A stretch of 60,000 bases of DNA from Owenia fusiformis (GCA_903813345.2 CAIIXF020000005.1:39809375-39869374); one strand, 5' to 3'; shown: positions 23,501-52,913, numbered from the stretch's first letter. The notes: a model not told the origin generated them from the sequence alone. Numbers and translations: made by a program.

Positions 23501-26216
23501 AGGTGAAAGTTCTATCTAAAGTCAGGTTTTAACTTCTAAGAACTTGGTAAAACTGGTAAATTTGAAGCAAGATTTAAAAAAAACTTTTATCCTTGAGAAG
23601 GTCATAGAAGTCAAATCTTTTTTGACCTTGAGAATGTCATTGAAGGTCAAATCTTAAAAGTCAGATTTGAACTTGTAAATAATTTTGAAAAAAAATTGGT
23701 CAATTTGAAGCAAGTTGACCTTATGTAAATCAAGTTGACAAAAACTTGGTTTTTACAAGTTTTGGAAAACCCGTTTTAAAACGAAAATGACGTAATTTAT
23801 ATTATGGACGCTGGTTGACAGACATTATAATAAATTTGAACTTATGATATACCAAATTAAAGATAGGTAAATTCCCTATCCACTGGTTTATAATATGACA
23901 TGTTTTCCTCAAGAAAATCAATATTTATTTTTGAAATATGAGTGTCCCATTTTTTGGACCACCCTGTATATACTCCTAAAATGTATGTTAGTATGAGGGT
24001 TTTTGAAAAATCTTGAGTGGAAAGGGGAGCAATGTTAAATCTTCAAATTAGATCAGTACAGCTCTCTACTGAGAAATTGGTCAAATATTGACAGCGCTGC
24101 AGTTCAGACTATCTTTAACATTTTGGAAAACCTTACCTAAAATAAGATTTCAAAAGTTGTTCTCAACATAATTATCTCTATCATACAACAATAATTGCCA
24201 TAGAAACCATATTTAAAACACAGGTTGCTCATTAAAATTTCTGCCAAGTTTCATGACAATACTTTAAAGTATATAGTCAATTTTCTGAGATAGATGGTCA
24301 CTTGCAAAAATCGTTCATCACCCCATGTTTAATAATAATGTTTGTGTAATTTGTTTCATTTCTTTTCTATTATCAATTACACCAGTATAAAGACTACCTA
24401 ATATTTCAGTAACATCAATACCAGGATTAATTACACTGAAACATCAATTCAATAGATATTATAATGTTAGCCACTACATTCATGTCTGTTAATTAAAGCG
24501 GATGAAGTGCATTTATTTACTTAGTTGTTATTAATCACACAATTTTCAGCATTGATCTTATCACAGATGCTTACCAGTATAAATATGAAAAACAGTTAGG
24601 CAAGAGCAAATTAAATCTATGTTTAGCTGCAATTTTGTTTTTGCAGAGAGATGGGGGGCTTTTTATTTTTCTAACAGCTTCCAAAAATAAGCAATCATAT
24701 GCAATAATACATAAATTGATGTCAAATAGATTAAAGCATAGCGCTTATTTAATTAATCATTCAAAATAAGTTGTTAAAGTATGCTAAACATTTACTTATT
24801 TATCCTAGCCTTCATCACTTAATATGTGTATTTCTACTCCATTCTATGAAATACAAATTTAGGTATGATAGGTAATATATTGAAATGACACATAAATAAA
24901 CTAGTTGGCATAATTAAGTTCAAATTAAAATACTAGATATAGTAGGGGGTGTGGGTCCTCGGACCCCTTTCTTTTTTTACCAAAGTATACTTTATGATTT
25001 TTGCATGTCTCATACCTTACATGGACTTACAGAAAATAAGTAACTTGTTTTAAGAGCTCCTATAATTGGAAAAAGCTCTTATATTTGGAATGACTCAATT
25101 CAGGAACATCATAACAGGGACATATGTGGACTCCACAGCCAAGCAATTTGCAGGGTTGAACTAACCCATCCCCAATCAAGAAAATACGTGAGAGTTGAAA
25201 TACATATTTAAACCAATCAACCTTGCTGTTATAGATCTACCCAACAAAATACACAAGAAATAGTTTCAATGGTCTACAATATCACAAACGTGATCAGTAA
25301 CCAAATGAAACAGTAAGCCTATGTTACTCGAGTCTTTAACCAATTCTTGACTAGAAGTAATTACATCTGGAACACTGTGAACAATTGTAAAATTTCTAGC
25401 CAAGGTTCAATAAATTTATGTAATATTCTAAAAACCGTCATGTAATATTTTATGTATTGAAATGGTAACATAATTGTCAAGTCATGTAATATTTTATGTA
25501 TTGAAATGGTAACATAATTGTCTTGTTCACATGAGATATTGAACGCTTTCATTTAAAATAGAAGTCATCCTGTTTTTGTCTGTTCTCAATAAGCTTACAT
25601 ATCGATGTCAGCATAATCGACAGGAAATGGTGGAAATAGGAGAAATTTTATTTCAATATAAAAAAGAATAAATATCATGCGAGGTGGCCAAGAGGGGGAG
25701 AAACCCCAGGGTTCAAAGATGACATACGCTTTTAATGTAAATCTGTATTGAGATGACATCGTCACTGATTGGTTTAGCGAGTCGATCGTTGATTGGTTTA
25801 AAACTCTTGTCAATTTGAAAACTTCCCTCCTGTTGAGGTGGCCATAGAATATTAGGCCTATGCAAAATGATGTCCATGCCAATAATATGCAAAAGGCTAA
25901 TAAGCCCATATTAAATTAGATATAACCTTTCTTCTTCGAGTATCATAGCAATAAAGATATGATTGTTCAAATTAAATGTGTCTGTCTTGAATATTTTTGA
26001 AGTGCAAGTGAAGTTCAAGTGGTAAATATTTTGGTGCCGTTTCTATTTCATATGTTGAATTAACTTACCAGGTTGGGCTTTATATTTGCTCTTTTCAATG
26101 TTATTCTCGTCCCCACACTCTTCGAATTCGACATCTTCGCCACGCGTGCAAGTATCGGCAGAATTTAAAGCAAATACGTGGAGAAAACACAAAATAATTG
26201 TTACTTCCGCCTTCAT
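17583..26216 (-). CDS. POGLUT1: Protein O-glucosyltransferase 1 (Rumi/POGLUT1 family)
   Basis: Eight exons in transcript order: 26216-26069, 23314-23218, 23062-22925, 20516-20259, 19952-19734, 19422-19240, 18334-18278, 17736-17583; 1,254 nt, 417 aa plus stop, all GT-AG. I chose the start at 26216 because it opens directly into a signal peptide ([20 protein letters not shown]); an in-frame ATG at 26264 would put 16 polar residues in front. POGLUT1 is an ER enzyme that adds O-glucose to EGF repeats, for example in Notch. Family marks: a Cys-rich N-terminus ([11 protein letters not shown]), NPRDYPQ with the conserved Asp at residue 154, [30 protein letters not shown] (229-240), [15 protein letters not shown] and [18 protein letters not shown]. 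The protein ends in GRIPQP with no KDEL-type ER-retrieval tail. Exon 3 ends inside a 17-copy donor-carrying minisatellite. Confidence 0.93.
21836..22957 (-). repeat. 66-bp minisatellite, 17 copies, each containing a POGLUT1 exon end and donor
   Basis: The real exon 3 ends at 22925 (CCATTCAG|GTAATAC, minus strand). The segment covering the end of that exon and the first intron bases recurs every 66 bp down to about 21868, giving 17 identical donor cores. The spacers come in three variants (reading TGTGCC, TGTGTC or CGTCTC on +), mixed along the array. Because 66 is divisible by 3, a 425-codon minus-strand ORF of 22-residue repeats runs through it, but in the wrong frame for POGLUT1. In the coding frame, read-through gives AGG TAA. 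Confidence 0.96.
23400..26060. other. POGLUT1 intron 1: degenerate repeats, no further gene
   Basis: From about 23400 to 23770 a degenerate repeat recurs with words such as GGTCAATTTGAAGCAAG and GACCTTGAGAAGGTCAT. A clean duplication of about 44 bp (CATGTAATATTTTATGTATT...) lies at about 25440-25525. I see no exon-like ORF in the rest. Confidence 0.6.
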
Positions 26217-28128
26217 ATCTCTTATTCTAAAGAGCTCTCTTTGCGCTGTATCTACGAACGACAAATTTTTCGCCTTTCCAAGTTCGGATTAACGAGCTTA
26301 GGCCATTCAAGGTTAATTACCTGCTTAACGTCCTGGCGAAGACCCGAATCTTACAAGTACGTATATCATATATACAGCAAAATCCTTAAATCCGAACACC
26401 TGGCTGATCCAAACAATTTTCGTGTCAGAATATCTATTCAGTAAAAGATTCACCAAAAAACTGTAATATAGAAAATCAAATTGTCTAACATTTCAAATTT
26501 GATTGTATTTTGAGAAAACAAAATGGATGTATCGGAAATGATGTCATTTTATTTTTCCAGCCCTAAAACTAGTTTTTTCTTTACACTTTACATATTATCA
26601 AACATAAGGAGGCTTAAACACTCCATGAGGGAGTTAAAGAGAGAATCAGATCTAGCAAGCAGGCCAACAAAAAATTGTTTCAATTTTAGGAAATTTCTGG
26701 TTCATGTCATTCCTTGTCATGCCTATTTTCTAAAAATCCCCAAAGTGCACACTTTATTTCAGGAAAACTCAAGATTTTCACAATATGGTGTCATTTTTCT
26801 TATGATTTGGGAGAATTTAAACATTTTTCACCCATTTTTGAACTTTGAATCCATAATAACTTCAACAATTTATAACGTATCATGAATCTTTTTGGAGATG
26901 TATTTGAGATTGTAAAGAATAGATTAATAGGTCAATAGTGTACACTGTTGCTTGTAATTTTTTCACCCCTATAGATCTGATTCTGCCTTTAAGGTTGCCA
27001 AACTTTTGGAGGGGGTGTAAATTGTATAAAAAATAGAAAAATGGTTTTATGTGAGGGACCCCAATGAAGGGGGAGATTTGTGGATATCATAAAAGATACG
27101 GAACCCATGGTCACCAAATCCTGGCTACGCCATTGGGAGGTGACGTTAAACATGTATTAAACTTGAAATTATATACAATGGAACTTGTATACTATAAGAT
27201 TACTTGTAATTGTTTCTGTGAACAAAAATTTCACCAACTCCACAAAAAGGAGACCATACCGTAGTTGAATTTTTCTTAACTGTGCCATTTTCAGCCAAAG
27301 TTTCATATGGCCGAAATATATGTGGTATGAACACCTTCTATTTCTCAAAATTCACTTTTGGACCATTTAGTAGCTTTTTTTAAAGTTAAATGAGAATTGG
27401 GCATCGCACGCACGGGAAAAAATTACACGAACATTTTCAAAAAATCGAACCCCACTATATCCTGCCTACGGGCCTGACTATGTCCATGTTAAAGGGGAGG
27501 TTTGCTGTATTAAATATTCACAATCACATTAATTATAAGGAAAACTAGTACAACATGTCAACAATTATCTATTTCATTTGTATCATTTCAATTATTTTTC
27601 TAGACAGAAATGCTTGCATATCAAACCTCGACGATCAACTGATCATTCACTTTTCTCATTTTGAGCAACACCATGTGAATCCGCAACCCACTGTTCTGTT
27701 ATTTTTTATATTTCACCAATTTGATGTCTTACAGTTATAACCTGCATGATCTTTTTGATCAGCACTGGGCACGGCCGGTTGTGTCTGCATCTAAGTATGG
27801 TGTGTCTCAGCATTTTGTTTGATCCAAGTTCATAAACTTGGATGAAAACGTATCGTTATTGTCAACAATCCGTTCATATGTATCATATGTTTAAGAAAAT
27901 GTTTTTCGAAAAACAGTTAAGATCTGCACTTTTAACCCAAACCGTTTAGGCCTATGTAACTTAAGTGAGGAATTAAATCGACGATTCTGTTGTCTTCTGA
28001 GCTATTTTTTCGCAAACATACATTTTCTAAAACATATGATGCTGATATACGTTTGTGAGAAAAAACGTCGATGGGATTCTGCCTACAACGCGTGAAATAG
28101 GGAAAAAAGAAAAATCGTACCTTCGACG
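26217..28128. other. Intergenic between divergent POGLUT1 and tryptophanase-like genes
   Basis: The two genes are transcribed away from each other, so both promoters should be here. The sequence is AT-rich with no coding signal; the ORFs of 60-120 codons have low-complexity, lineage-less translations. No TATA box could be assigned with confidence. Confidence 0.5.
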
Positions 28129-28144
28129 TTGCGACATTTTGTGA
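27870..28144. mobile_element. Internally deleted relative of the 14.97-kb fold-back MITE
   Basis: It shares long stretches with 15125-15445: TTTTTCGAAAAACAGTTAAG, CACTTTTAACCCAAACCGTT, ATCGACGATTCTGTTGTCTT and GATTCTGCCTACAACG. The left arm is collapsed (ATCATATGTTTAAGAAAATG runs straight into the centre) and similarity stops at GACATTTTGT (about 28141), so the terminal CACTGGTG and subterminal hairpin are missing. It ends about 26 bp before the acceptor of the tryptophanase-like gene. Confidence 0.8.
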
Positions 28145-28209
28145 CGATATTGTTTACCATTTATTTTCAGAACAAAAATATCACAGCACACAACAGCAGA
28201 CGACGTAAA

Positions 28210-29772
28210 ATGGAGCCATATCGCGTTAAAAGTGTAGAAGAAATACCATTTCTCACAGCAGAAGAACGAAAGGATGCCATCTTGAAAGCAGATTTCAACC
28301 CGTACAAAATGATGGCGTCCACTGTAACAATTGACCTGTTAACAGACTCTGGATGTTCTGCTATGAGTACAAAACAATGGTCTGCAATGATGCTAGGCGA
28401 CGAGTCCTACGCTGGATCTGCCAGTTTTGAACGCTATCAGAGTGCGGTCCAAGACATAACTGGCTATAAATATGTTCTACCAACGCATCAAGGGCGGGCG
28501 TGTGAGAAAGTATTGTTCAATGCACTAGTGACAGAGGGTTCTGTTATTGTGAACAACAACCACTACGACACAACAAAGACAAATATTGCTCTGAATAAAG
28601 GGATAGCATTGGATATCGCGATGGTAACTGATGATACTGTTGATTTTCCCGGCAATATGGATATCGATAAACTGAAAGAAGTACTGGCGGAAAAAGGCGA
28701 ACAAATTCCTCTTGTCATGATTACTGCGACGAACAACAAAATGCGAGGGCAACCCGTGAGCATGGCCAATATCAAGGCTGCTTCTTCAGTTTGTAAGGCC
28801 CATGGCGTCCCCTTTATTTTAGACGGGTGTAGATTTGCAGAAAATTCTTGGTTCATAAAGGAGAGAGAGAATGGCTATGGCGATATGACTCCAAGGGAAA
28901 TTGCTAAAGAAATGTTTTCATACGCTGACGGTTGTATGATCTCCGCAAAGAAGGATGCCAATTCTAATATAGGTAAGACATACACTTTTAGCCCTATTCG
29001 GGAAAGAAACGAAGAGGTTGTACTAAAAGGAGGGATCCCGTGAATAGTAAATGATAATTATGCTTGTTATGCCAACTAAGTTATGCCTTGTGCAGCTTTG
29101 TATGATAACGTAAATGCATATGAATAGTGATTCTTTTTCGAAATTGACAATATGTACAATTGTACATGTATGTTATAACATTATATTCTATATTTTGCAA
29201 TTCTAGGTGGTGTATTGGCGATGAATTCCGAAGATCTTTATGAACGATGCGTCCCGTATGTCATTGCTACAGAAGGCCATACAACATATGGTGGTCTATC
29301 TGGTCGCGATTTGGAGGCAGTTGCTGTTGGATTGTACGAGGTACTGGATGAGAGCTACCTACGTTATCGTCGAGCTAATCTGAAGTTCTTTGAAGAAGAG
29401 CTAATTAGGCAAGGTGTTCCAGGTGTTTTTCCAGCAGGGGGACACGCCATATTCCTGAATGCCAATAAACTATGTCCAAAGATACCTGCTGATGAATTTC
29501 CAGGGTTAACATTCGCTGGACTGTTGTATATGGAGAGTGGGGTGAGGTGTTGCGACCTTGGACGGTTAGCATTCGGGCCTGATGCTCCGGATCTGATCCG
29601 CTTGGCCGTTCCTAGACGAGTTTATACGACTGAGCACCTAAAATACGTGGCGAGAATGATAGCACAAGTTACAGAAAAGAATAAGGATCGAAAATCTGGT
29701 TTAATAATGACCAAGTCGCCTCCACATCTCAAACATTTGACGGCTTCTTTTAAGATGAAGGAAGAACTTTAG
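28210..29772 (+). CDS. Tryptophanase / tyrosine phenol-lyase family enzyme (PLP-dependent beta-eliminating lyase)
   Basis: Two coding exons, 28210-28972 and 29207-29772 (TAG), 442 aa; bacterial TnaA is about 471 aa. An acceptor at 28170 (TTATTTTCAG) implies a 5' UTR intron. I chose the ATG at 28210 because family homology starts with EPYRVKSVEEIP. Family marks in order: IDLLTDSG, GDESYAGS, PTHQGRACE, GQPVSMANIKA, LDGCRFAENSWFIKE, the PLP site SAKKDANSNIGG (Schiff-base Lys 248), EGHTTYGGLSGRDLEA, GGHAIFLNA, RLAVPRRVYT and LKHLTASF. The PLP box (SAKKDA) and the His of LKHLTASF match tryptophanase, where tyrosine phenol-lyase has SGKKD and FFT. Other words (MSTKQW, MFSYADGC) are closer to phenol-lyase, so the substrate is uncertain. 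The expected reaction is tryptophan to indole, pyruvate and ammonia. The GT-AG intron and position between animal genes argue against contamination. An ATG at 28129 would add 27 residues, partly from MITE sequence. Confidence 0.9.
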
Positions 29773-29826
29773 CATAATTCAGAGACTATGAAATTTGTTA
29801 TATATGTTTTTCTGGTTCCATATTTG

Positions 29827-29832
29827 AATAAA
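29827..29832 (+). terminator. Polyadenylation signal of the tryptophanase-like gene
   Basis: AATAAA lies 55 bp after the TAG, giving a short 3' UTR ending near 29850. Confidence 0.6.
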
Positions 29833-30149
29833 AATTGATTGGAAATTGAATTTTCGTCCTGTTCGTGTAATATTAAGTATCTCCCTCAAAATCCCTTTAA
29901 AATCCATGCATTATTAAAAGTTATCGCCAAATAAAAATATGGACTTTTGGCCCACCCTGTTTATATATATAAAATCTTGGAATAAAAATTATTATGATTT
30001 CCAATTTGTATAGTATTCCCAGATAGAATAGGCCAGCCTTTTGAGACATTTGTATTTAACTATTGAAATTAGCAGCGTCCCCAGGCCCCCCACCCATATC
30101 CGCCAGTGGTGTTCAAGTTATAGTACAAGCGACATAGACACTATCATGT

Positions 30150-31075
30150 GAATAGAGTAAGCAGCATTCGAGGGAATAAAGCATCCGACATAGAGTTCAT
30201 GTCAATAGAGCAAGCCACACACTGTTCAAGTGAATAAAGCAAGCCAACTAGAGTTCATGTCAATAGAGCAAGCCACACACTGTTCAAGAGAATAAAGCAA
30301 GCCACGCGGAGTTCATGTCAATAGAGCAAGCTACATTCAATTCAAGAGAATAAAGTAAGCCACGTAGAGTTCATGTCAAAAGAGCAAGCCACGCACTGTT
30401 CAAGAGAATAAAGCAAGCAAACGTAGAGTTCATGACAATTGAGCAAACCACAATTCAATTCAAGAGAATAATACCCTGCGTGCAGAGTCTAGTTAAACTA
30501 CGAAGACGAAGCTCTCTTTTAAGAAGTGAAGTCAAACGAATGCAAAGGGTAAGAGAATAAAGTAATCCGCTTAGAGTTCATGTCAAAAGAGCAAGCCACG
30601 CACTGTTCAAGAGAATAAAGCAATCAACATAGAGTTCATGTCAAAAGAGCAAGTCACATATCGTTCAAGTGAATAAAGCAAGCGTAGAGTTCATGTCAAT
30701 AGAGCAAGCCACATTCAATTCAAGAGAATAAAGTAAGCCACGTAGAGTTCATGTCAAAAGAGCAAGCCACGCACTGTTCAAGAGAATAAAGCAAGCCACG
30801 TAGAGTTCATGTCAATAGAGCAAGCCACATTCAATCCAAGAGAATAAAGCAATCCACATAGAGTTCATGTCAAAAGGGCAAGTCACACATCGTTCAAGTG
30901 AATAAAGCAAGCAACGTAGAGTTTATCTCGTTCCAAGACTATCTCTACAATCTAAAGGGGTCGTAGGATGCGATAACGTAGAGTTCGTATCAATAGAGCA
31001 AGCAACTCATTAGAAAATACACATGTCAATAGAGCAAGCCATACACCATTCAAGAGAAAAAGCAAGCCTCATATC
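30150..31075. repeat. ~57-bp satellite-like array, about 13-14 copies
   Basis: The unit contains AGAGTTCATGTCAATAGAGC and TTCAAGAGAATAAAGCAAGC, with variants of both halves mixed along the array. It is interrupted by an 80-bp transposon at 30472-30551 and by a non-repeat patch at about 30925-30970. It fills the region between the tryptophanase-like gene and the NAMPT promoter. Confidence 0.9.
30463..30560. mobile_element. 80-bp mini-transposon, copy 1, with 9-bp target duplication
   Basis: Element 30472-30551 begins TACCCT and ends AGGGTA. AGAGAATAA flanks it on both sides (30463-30471 and 30552-30560) and the insertion splits a unit of the satellite array. It is the reverse complement of copy 2 at 35113-35191. 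Confidence 0.9.
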
Positions 31076-31260
31076 TTTTGAAAATTTGCATAATAAATAG
31101 TCTACATTAAAATCAAGATTAGATTTCTCTTGAAAATAAAAATATATATAATTTTAAAAATGAGATGTTATTAGTTTTTGTGATATCGCGTCAGATACTG
31201 ATAATGAATATTAGTAAATTATTGTGATTATTCTTCGTGTATAAATCCAGGCAAAATTGA

Positions 31261-31268
31261 TGACGTCA
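31261..31268 (+). promoter_or_regulatory. Perfect cAMP-response-element palindrome in the NAMPT 5' region
   Basis: TGACGTCA occurs 24 bp upstream of the NAMPT start codon. The full 8-bp palindrome is the consensus CREB/ATF site. Whether it lies in the promoter or the 5' UTR depends on the unknown transcription start. Confidence 0.5.
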
Positions 31269-31291
31269 CTTCTAAACAAGAAAAGTGAAAG

Positions 31292-48945
<17,654 letters not shown>

Positions 48946-48987
48946 TTTGCGAATCGACCAGGATCAATAATACACAGCTGGACATTC

Positions 48988-49078
48988 TGTAGTGTGATGT
49001 CATATGAATCTAGTACTGTAGTGTGATGTCATATGAATCTAGTACTGTAGTGTGATGTCATATAAATCCAGTATAGGA
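48988..49078. repeat. 29-bp tandem repeat, three copies, in the NAMPT 3' UTR
   Basis: TAGTGTGATGTCATATGAAT followed by CTAGTACTG occurs three times, beginning about 45 bp after the stop. The third copy is diverged. Candidate polyadenylation signals (AATAAA) lie only near 51228 and 51418, so the 3' UTR may be long. Confidence 0.85.
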
Positions 49079-50388
49079 ATCCAGGACAAGAAATACATTG
49101 TGATAAAAGTCATTACATAAAGTTGAATAGTTGCCATAAAACTACATCCTGTAGTAGAATAGGAGATATCATATTTTTGGTGGTGACAATAACAAATGTG
49201 AGTCTGTCTATAGTTCAGTCATTTTTCACTGAACTGTTTTTTGGCCCACCCTGTATGTGCTTTTAGAATGCCAGAGAGCCACTAGTGGAATTTGAATTGA
49301 ACCAGTCAATTTGGAATATGTATCAGTAAAAGTGAAATAAGTGTAATTGATTTCAGAAGTTTTATTGAAGGATGTATTGTTTGTAACACAATGATTATGA
49401 TTTATACATATTTACAGTTGTATTTGAAATACAAGATTACGCTATTGTTCACTTTTCTACACCATTTAATAATGATTAAGCGGCTGAAAATTTGTATGAT
49501 CCTTAAAATCATATTCGTAAACTCTGGGAATTTTGCATTGTGTGATAATCCTGGAATTTTTCTGAGACTGGTGAATATAAAGAATCTCAGATTTAAATAC
49601 AGCAATGATAATGTAACAATCTGTTTTAGTATGGTGGGAGATTTTTAAATCCATGGAAAAATAGTATCTGTGGAATATGCTCTATTTTACAGATTTTCCG
49701 AGCATTTGAAAAATATAATATTAAAATGTATGAGAAACATAAGTGTCTGTAGTAATTTAGATGCCCTCATGAAAAGGACAATCTTAAAATTATACTTGGA
49801 TATTTATATAGTGTTTATAGATTTACATGGTGAAATCAAATCATGTTTATATATAGAAGTATCATATGAAGTCTCAGCCAATCAGCCTAGAGTATTTCAG
49901 TGCTTTAATTCAAGGTATAGTACACCAAATCACACATATATGTATCTGTATACTATATACACTCGCTATACATCCTATATTGTTTTAAAACATTCACGCT
50001 GAATGTATTCATGCAAGTCATTTTCATCATCTCAAAGTTCTGCACTGTATTTTTAAAAAATTAAGATTTTCTAATAGATCTGTTTGAATGATATGAAATA
50101 TAAAATAGAATAATTTGTAAAAGTTTCTTGTATTCAATGTAAACCTTATGGTAAGCACCGTACATCCCTTTTTAAATCATGTCAATAAGATATATCTCCT
50201 CTGAATGCAGGGCTCCAAGTTCCAGAATAAATTCTGAATGCATCAGTGGATGATTCTCTTTTGAGATTTAAAAAGAACATTGCACTCTTTGTGACTCCAT
50301 TTGCACTCAATTGAGAATTTGGTAAATCATGAAGAGCTAGGTCATTTGAAATAGTTTTGAGTTGATTATGCATGCTTTATATCTTTGT
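49079..50388. other. Intergenic or long 3' UTR of NAMPT; no gene seen
   Basis: AT-rich sequence with only low-complexity ORFs. It contains one copy of the dispersed TTTTTGGCCCACCCTGTA word at about 49238. Confidence 0.5.
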
Positions 50389-50732
50389 TTAAAGGGTTCT
50401 GATAAGCTTCCCATATAAAAACAATATGACGGCTCCAGGCGAGTCAACTGGATCAGTCCAATTTTAAGAAATAAGGGGAGTTTTGTTAAATCCAGTTAAT
50501 TGAAATTTTCTAGGAGATAAAGTAATTCATTTATAACGATTCTAAAAACATTATTGAGAAATTGATTGTTCAATAATGTACCAATCCTATACAACAGTTA
50601 GAGGTGTTGACACAACGACCTCGAGCCTGTGAACCATTGAGTATTATTCCGGGATCGGGCCTTTTATACTAAACGGCGAGCAACATCAGAAACGAGTGTT
50701 CGTTTTGCTAAACGATAAGCGTCACCCTTTAA
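50389..50732. mobile_element. TTAA-flanked MITE, copy 1 (336 bp)
   Basis: Element 50393-50728 starts AGGGTTCTGAT and ends GCGTCACCCT. TTAA stands on both sides (50389-50392 and 50729-50732), the target site of piggyBac-type elements. It shares CGGCTCCAGGCGA, CAACTGGATCAGTCCA, TTCCGGGATCGGGCCTTTTA and TACTAAACGG with copy 2. Confidence 0.88.
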
Positions 50733-51024
50733 ACTTTCTTTAGAGTTAGTTCATTTTTATTCTTATTTTACTAAATCAGTGACTGTTTTACATCAAATTG
50801 TGATATTATCAAATATTTTGAAGCAATGTTAACCGAGAGTTATTTTATTCTGTTTTGTTCTGCTGATATTGACATGGACTTGACAGGTGTTAATAATGTG
50901 AACATTCCATTGTGATGTACTGCAGTTATACCTGTGTATATTGAACTTTTTTTTCCAAGAAAAGTGTTGGTAGGTGTTCACTAAAAATAAGGCAATTTAA
51001 ACAGAAGTCAGTAGAGTATGTGTG

Positions 51025-51120
51025 AAAGAGGGGTGTCTACTAGAGACAGGTGTTTATTATAGAGAGGTGTTCATTAGAGACAGGTGTTTATTAGAGAGAG
51101 GTGTTCTACTTAGACAGGTT
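51025..51120. repeat. GAGAGAGGTGTTCATTA-type dispersed repeat
   Basis: Alternating AGAGACAGGTGTTTATTA and AGAGAGGTGTTCATTA units end in ACAGGTTTTACTGTA. The same family occurs at about 12700-12825 (GTGTTCACTAGAGAGAGGTG), with ACAGGCTTTG at its end. Confidence 0.65.
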
Positions 51121-51569
51121 TTACTGTATTTGTAAATACACATTAGCTTATGCAATTAATGGATAGAAATTAGAAACCAAATTAGTTGATTGAACGTGTG
51201 TGACATGTGTTTTATATAAGATATATGTAATAAAGATACTTACAAGTATATGTGATAAATACAGTGCTTATAATTTATGATTATATAATTAAATTGCTGC
51301 AAATGTAGAATGAATATTTAGATATGCACAATGAAGTATTTAATTATTGTATTTGTTCTCCTGTATTTGCACATTGTATCAATACATATTCTATACATTT
51401 TAGCGATAATTCCAAATGAAATAAAGCTGATTTTATGTGTCGCTACATTTTGGTCCTAACTCTAAGTAAGCAATTTTTTGAATCCATATGTAACTAGAAA
51501 TATGATGTTGATGTTGCTACTAGCTGATTTTAATGTATATTCTATGCATTTGTCCATCATTGGATATTA

Positions 51570-51905
51570 TATTTTATCCCACCCTAAGTGCTTTATATGA
51601 TTGTATGATAGCATTGTATAACTGCAATATAAAACCAACACTCATCTTATACAACTCTTGAGAACGATATACAACTCCTGGATAGCGAATACAACGCCTG
51701 GGCAGCGTATACAACTCTTCGACTTGATATACAACTGCTCAATTTAGATTTAGGGTGGGATAATAAGATCATATAATGGTTGATTCTGTATATCGTTATA
51801 CTCTCGTGAGTATATGATATATTCACTCGTTCCCTCCAGTCACTCATGAATATATCATATACTCACTTGAGTATAAGCACGATATACAGAATCAACCATT
51901 ATATA
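51570..51905. repeat. Nested inverted repeats around a short minisatellite
   Basis: TTATCCCACCCTAA (about 51577) is answered by TTAGGGTGGGATAA (about 51749). Between them are five units of ATACAACTC(C/T)TG. Then ATAATGGTTGATTCTGTATA (about 51774) is answered by TATACAGAATCAACCATTAT (about 51883), with further pairing of ATATCATATACTC words inside. This is a strong hairpin of about 130 bp. Confidence 0.8.
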
Positions 51906-52913
51906 ACCTTGTATAAAACTGCATTTGTACTTACAGACTTAATTTACAAGGAAAAGGAGTCAGTTTCAGATAATTCCTTTTTTAACCTCAGTTAATCCCA
52001 TCCATAAAGACTAATTTAGAATGTTAACACTGATATTTTCTTCTTGTCAACCATAACCAATTTTTATAGATAGAAATGTATTTGAAGCTGCATAATGCAA
52101 CCATATACAGTATATGTAATCCCATGAATATATATTGTGTGTGCACACGTCAGTATAATATATATTAATGCGACTCACACTCGTAAAATGGACAAAATGT
52201 GTGCAGGGGAATCATATGAGTTTGGAAAAAAAAATAAAAAAATCTACAAGTTTATTTTTTCGTTAGAAAGTTAACAGATAAAATGCTAAACAAATAAACC
52301 ATGGTTAAATGTGTTAGACCTTGGGTAATTTTTACAATTGTTACAATAAATAAATCATCCGGGGGAGGGGGAGGGTATACATGACCTTTAATTATAACTT
52401 AAAGGTGGCATCTCCCCTCCAAAGGATCCTCTCCACATTCTGTATTTTAGTGTTGAAATATCTTGGAAGAATTATATTTGCATTTTGTCCATTTACGGGT
52501 GTGCAAATAATGCTATAAATGTATAAATCAATAAGCAGATATTTTAATTTTATACAATATTTACTGTAACTGTATAGGATATGTTTCACAGAATAGAAAA
52601 AAATGATTTATAATTGTATATTACATACACATACATATTCTGTTATTAAGTAAAATACAAAAAATTAAAACAAATGCACATGAAATATATAACTAACCAA
52701 AAAGGCAACAACCAATCCAACTACCCATCTTATAGATGCAGCTTTTTGCATTTTCTTCCCCAAATAAATACATGTACATGTACTTTAAAAAGCAAAAATA
52801 TCAAAATATCAAACTTTTTGGATCACATGATAAGCTTATGGAATATGAAATGACCCACTTGTCTGTCCATCCGTCTGTTCTTCCATTTGTGAACAGTTTC
52901 TTGAGAAATGACA

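Noticed and set aside
26523-26885. 120-codon ORF in the POGLUT1 upstream region
   Set aside because: Low-complexity, Phe/Ser-rich translation typical of AT-rich intergenic sequence; no splice partner or homology recognised.
28129-29772. Tryptophanase-like gene as bacterial contamination
   Set aside because: It has a clean GT-AG intron splitting a glycine codon of the PLP loop, AT-rich animal flanks, a polyadenylation signal, and it is embedded between POGLUT1 and NAMPT.
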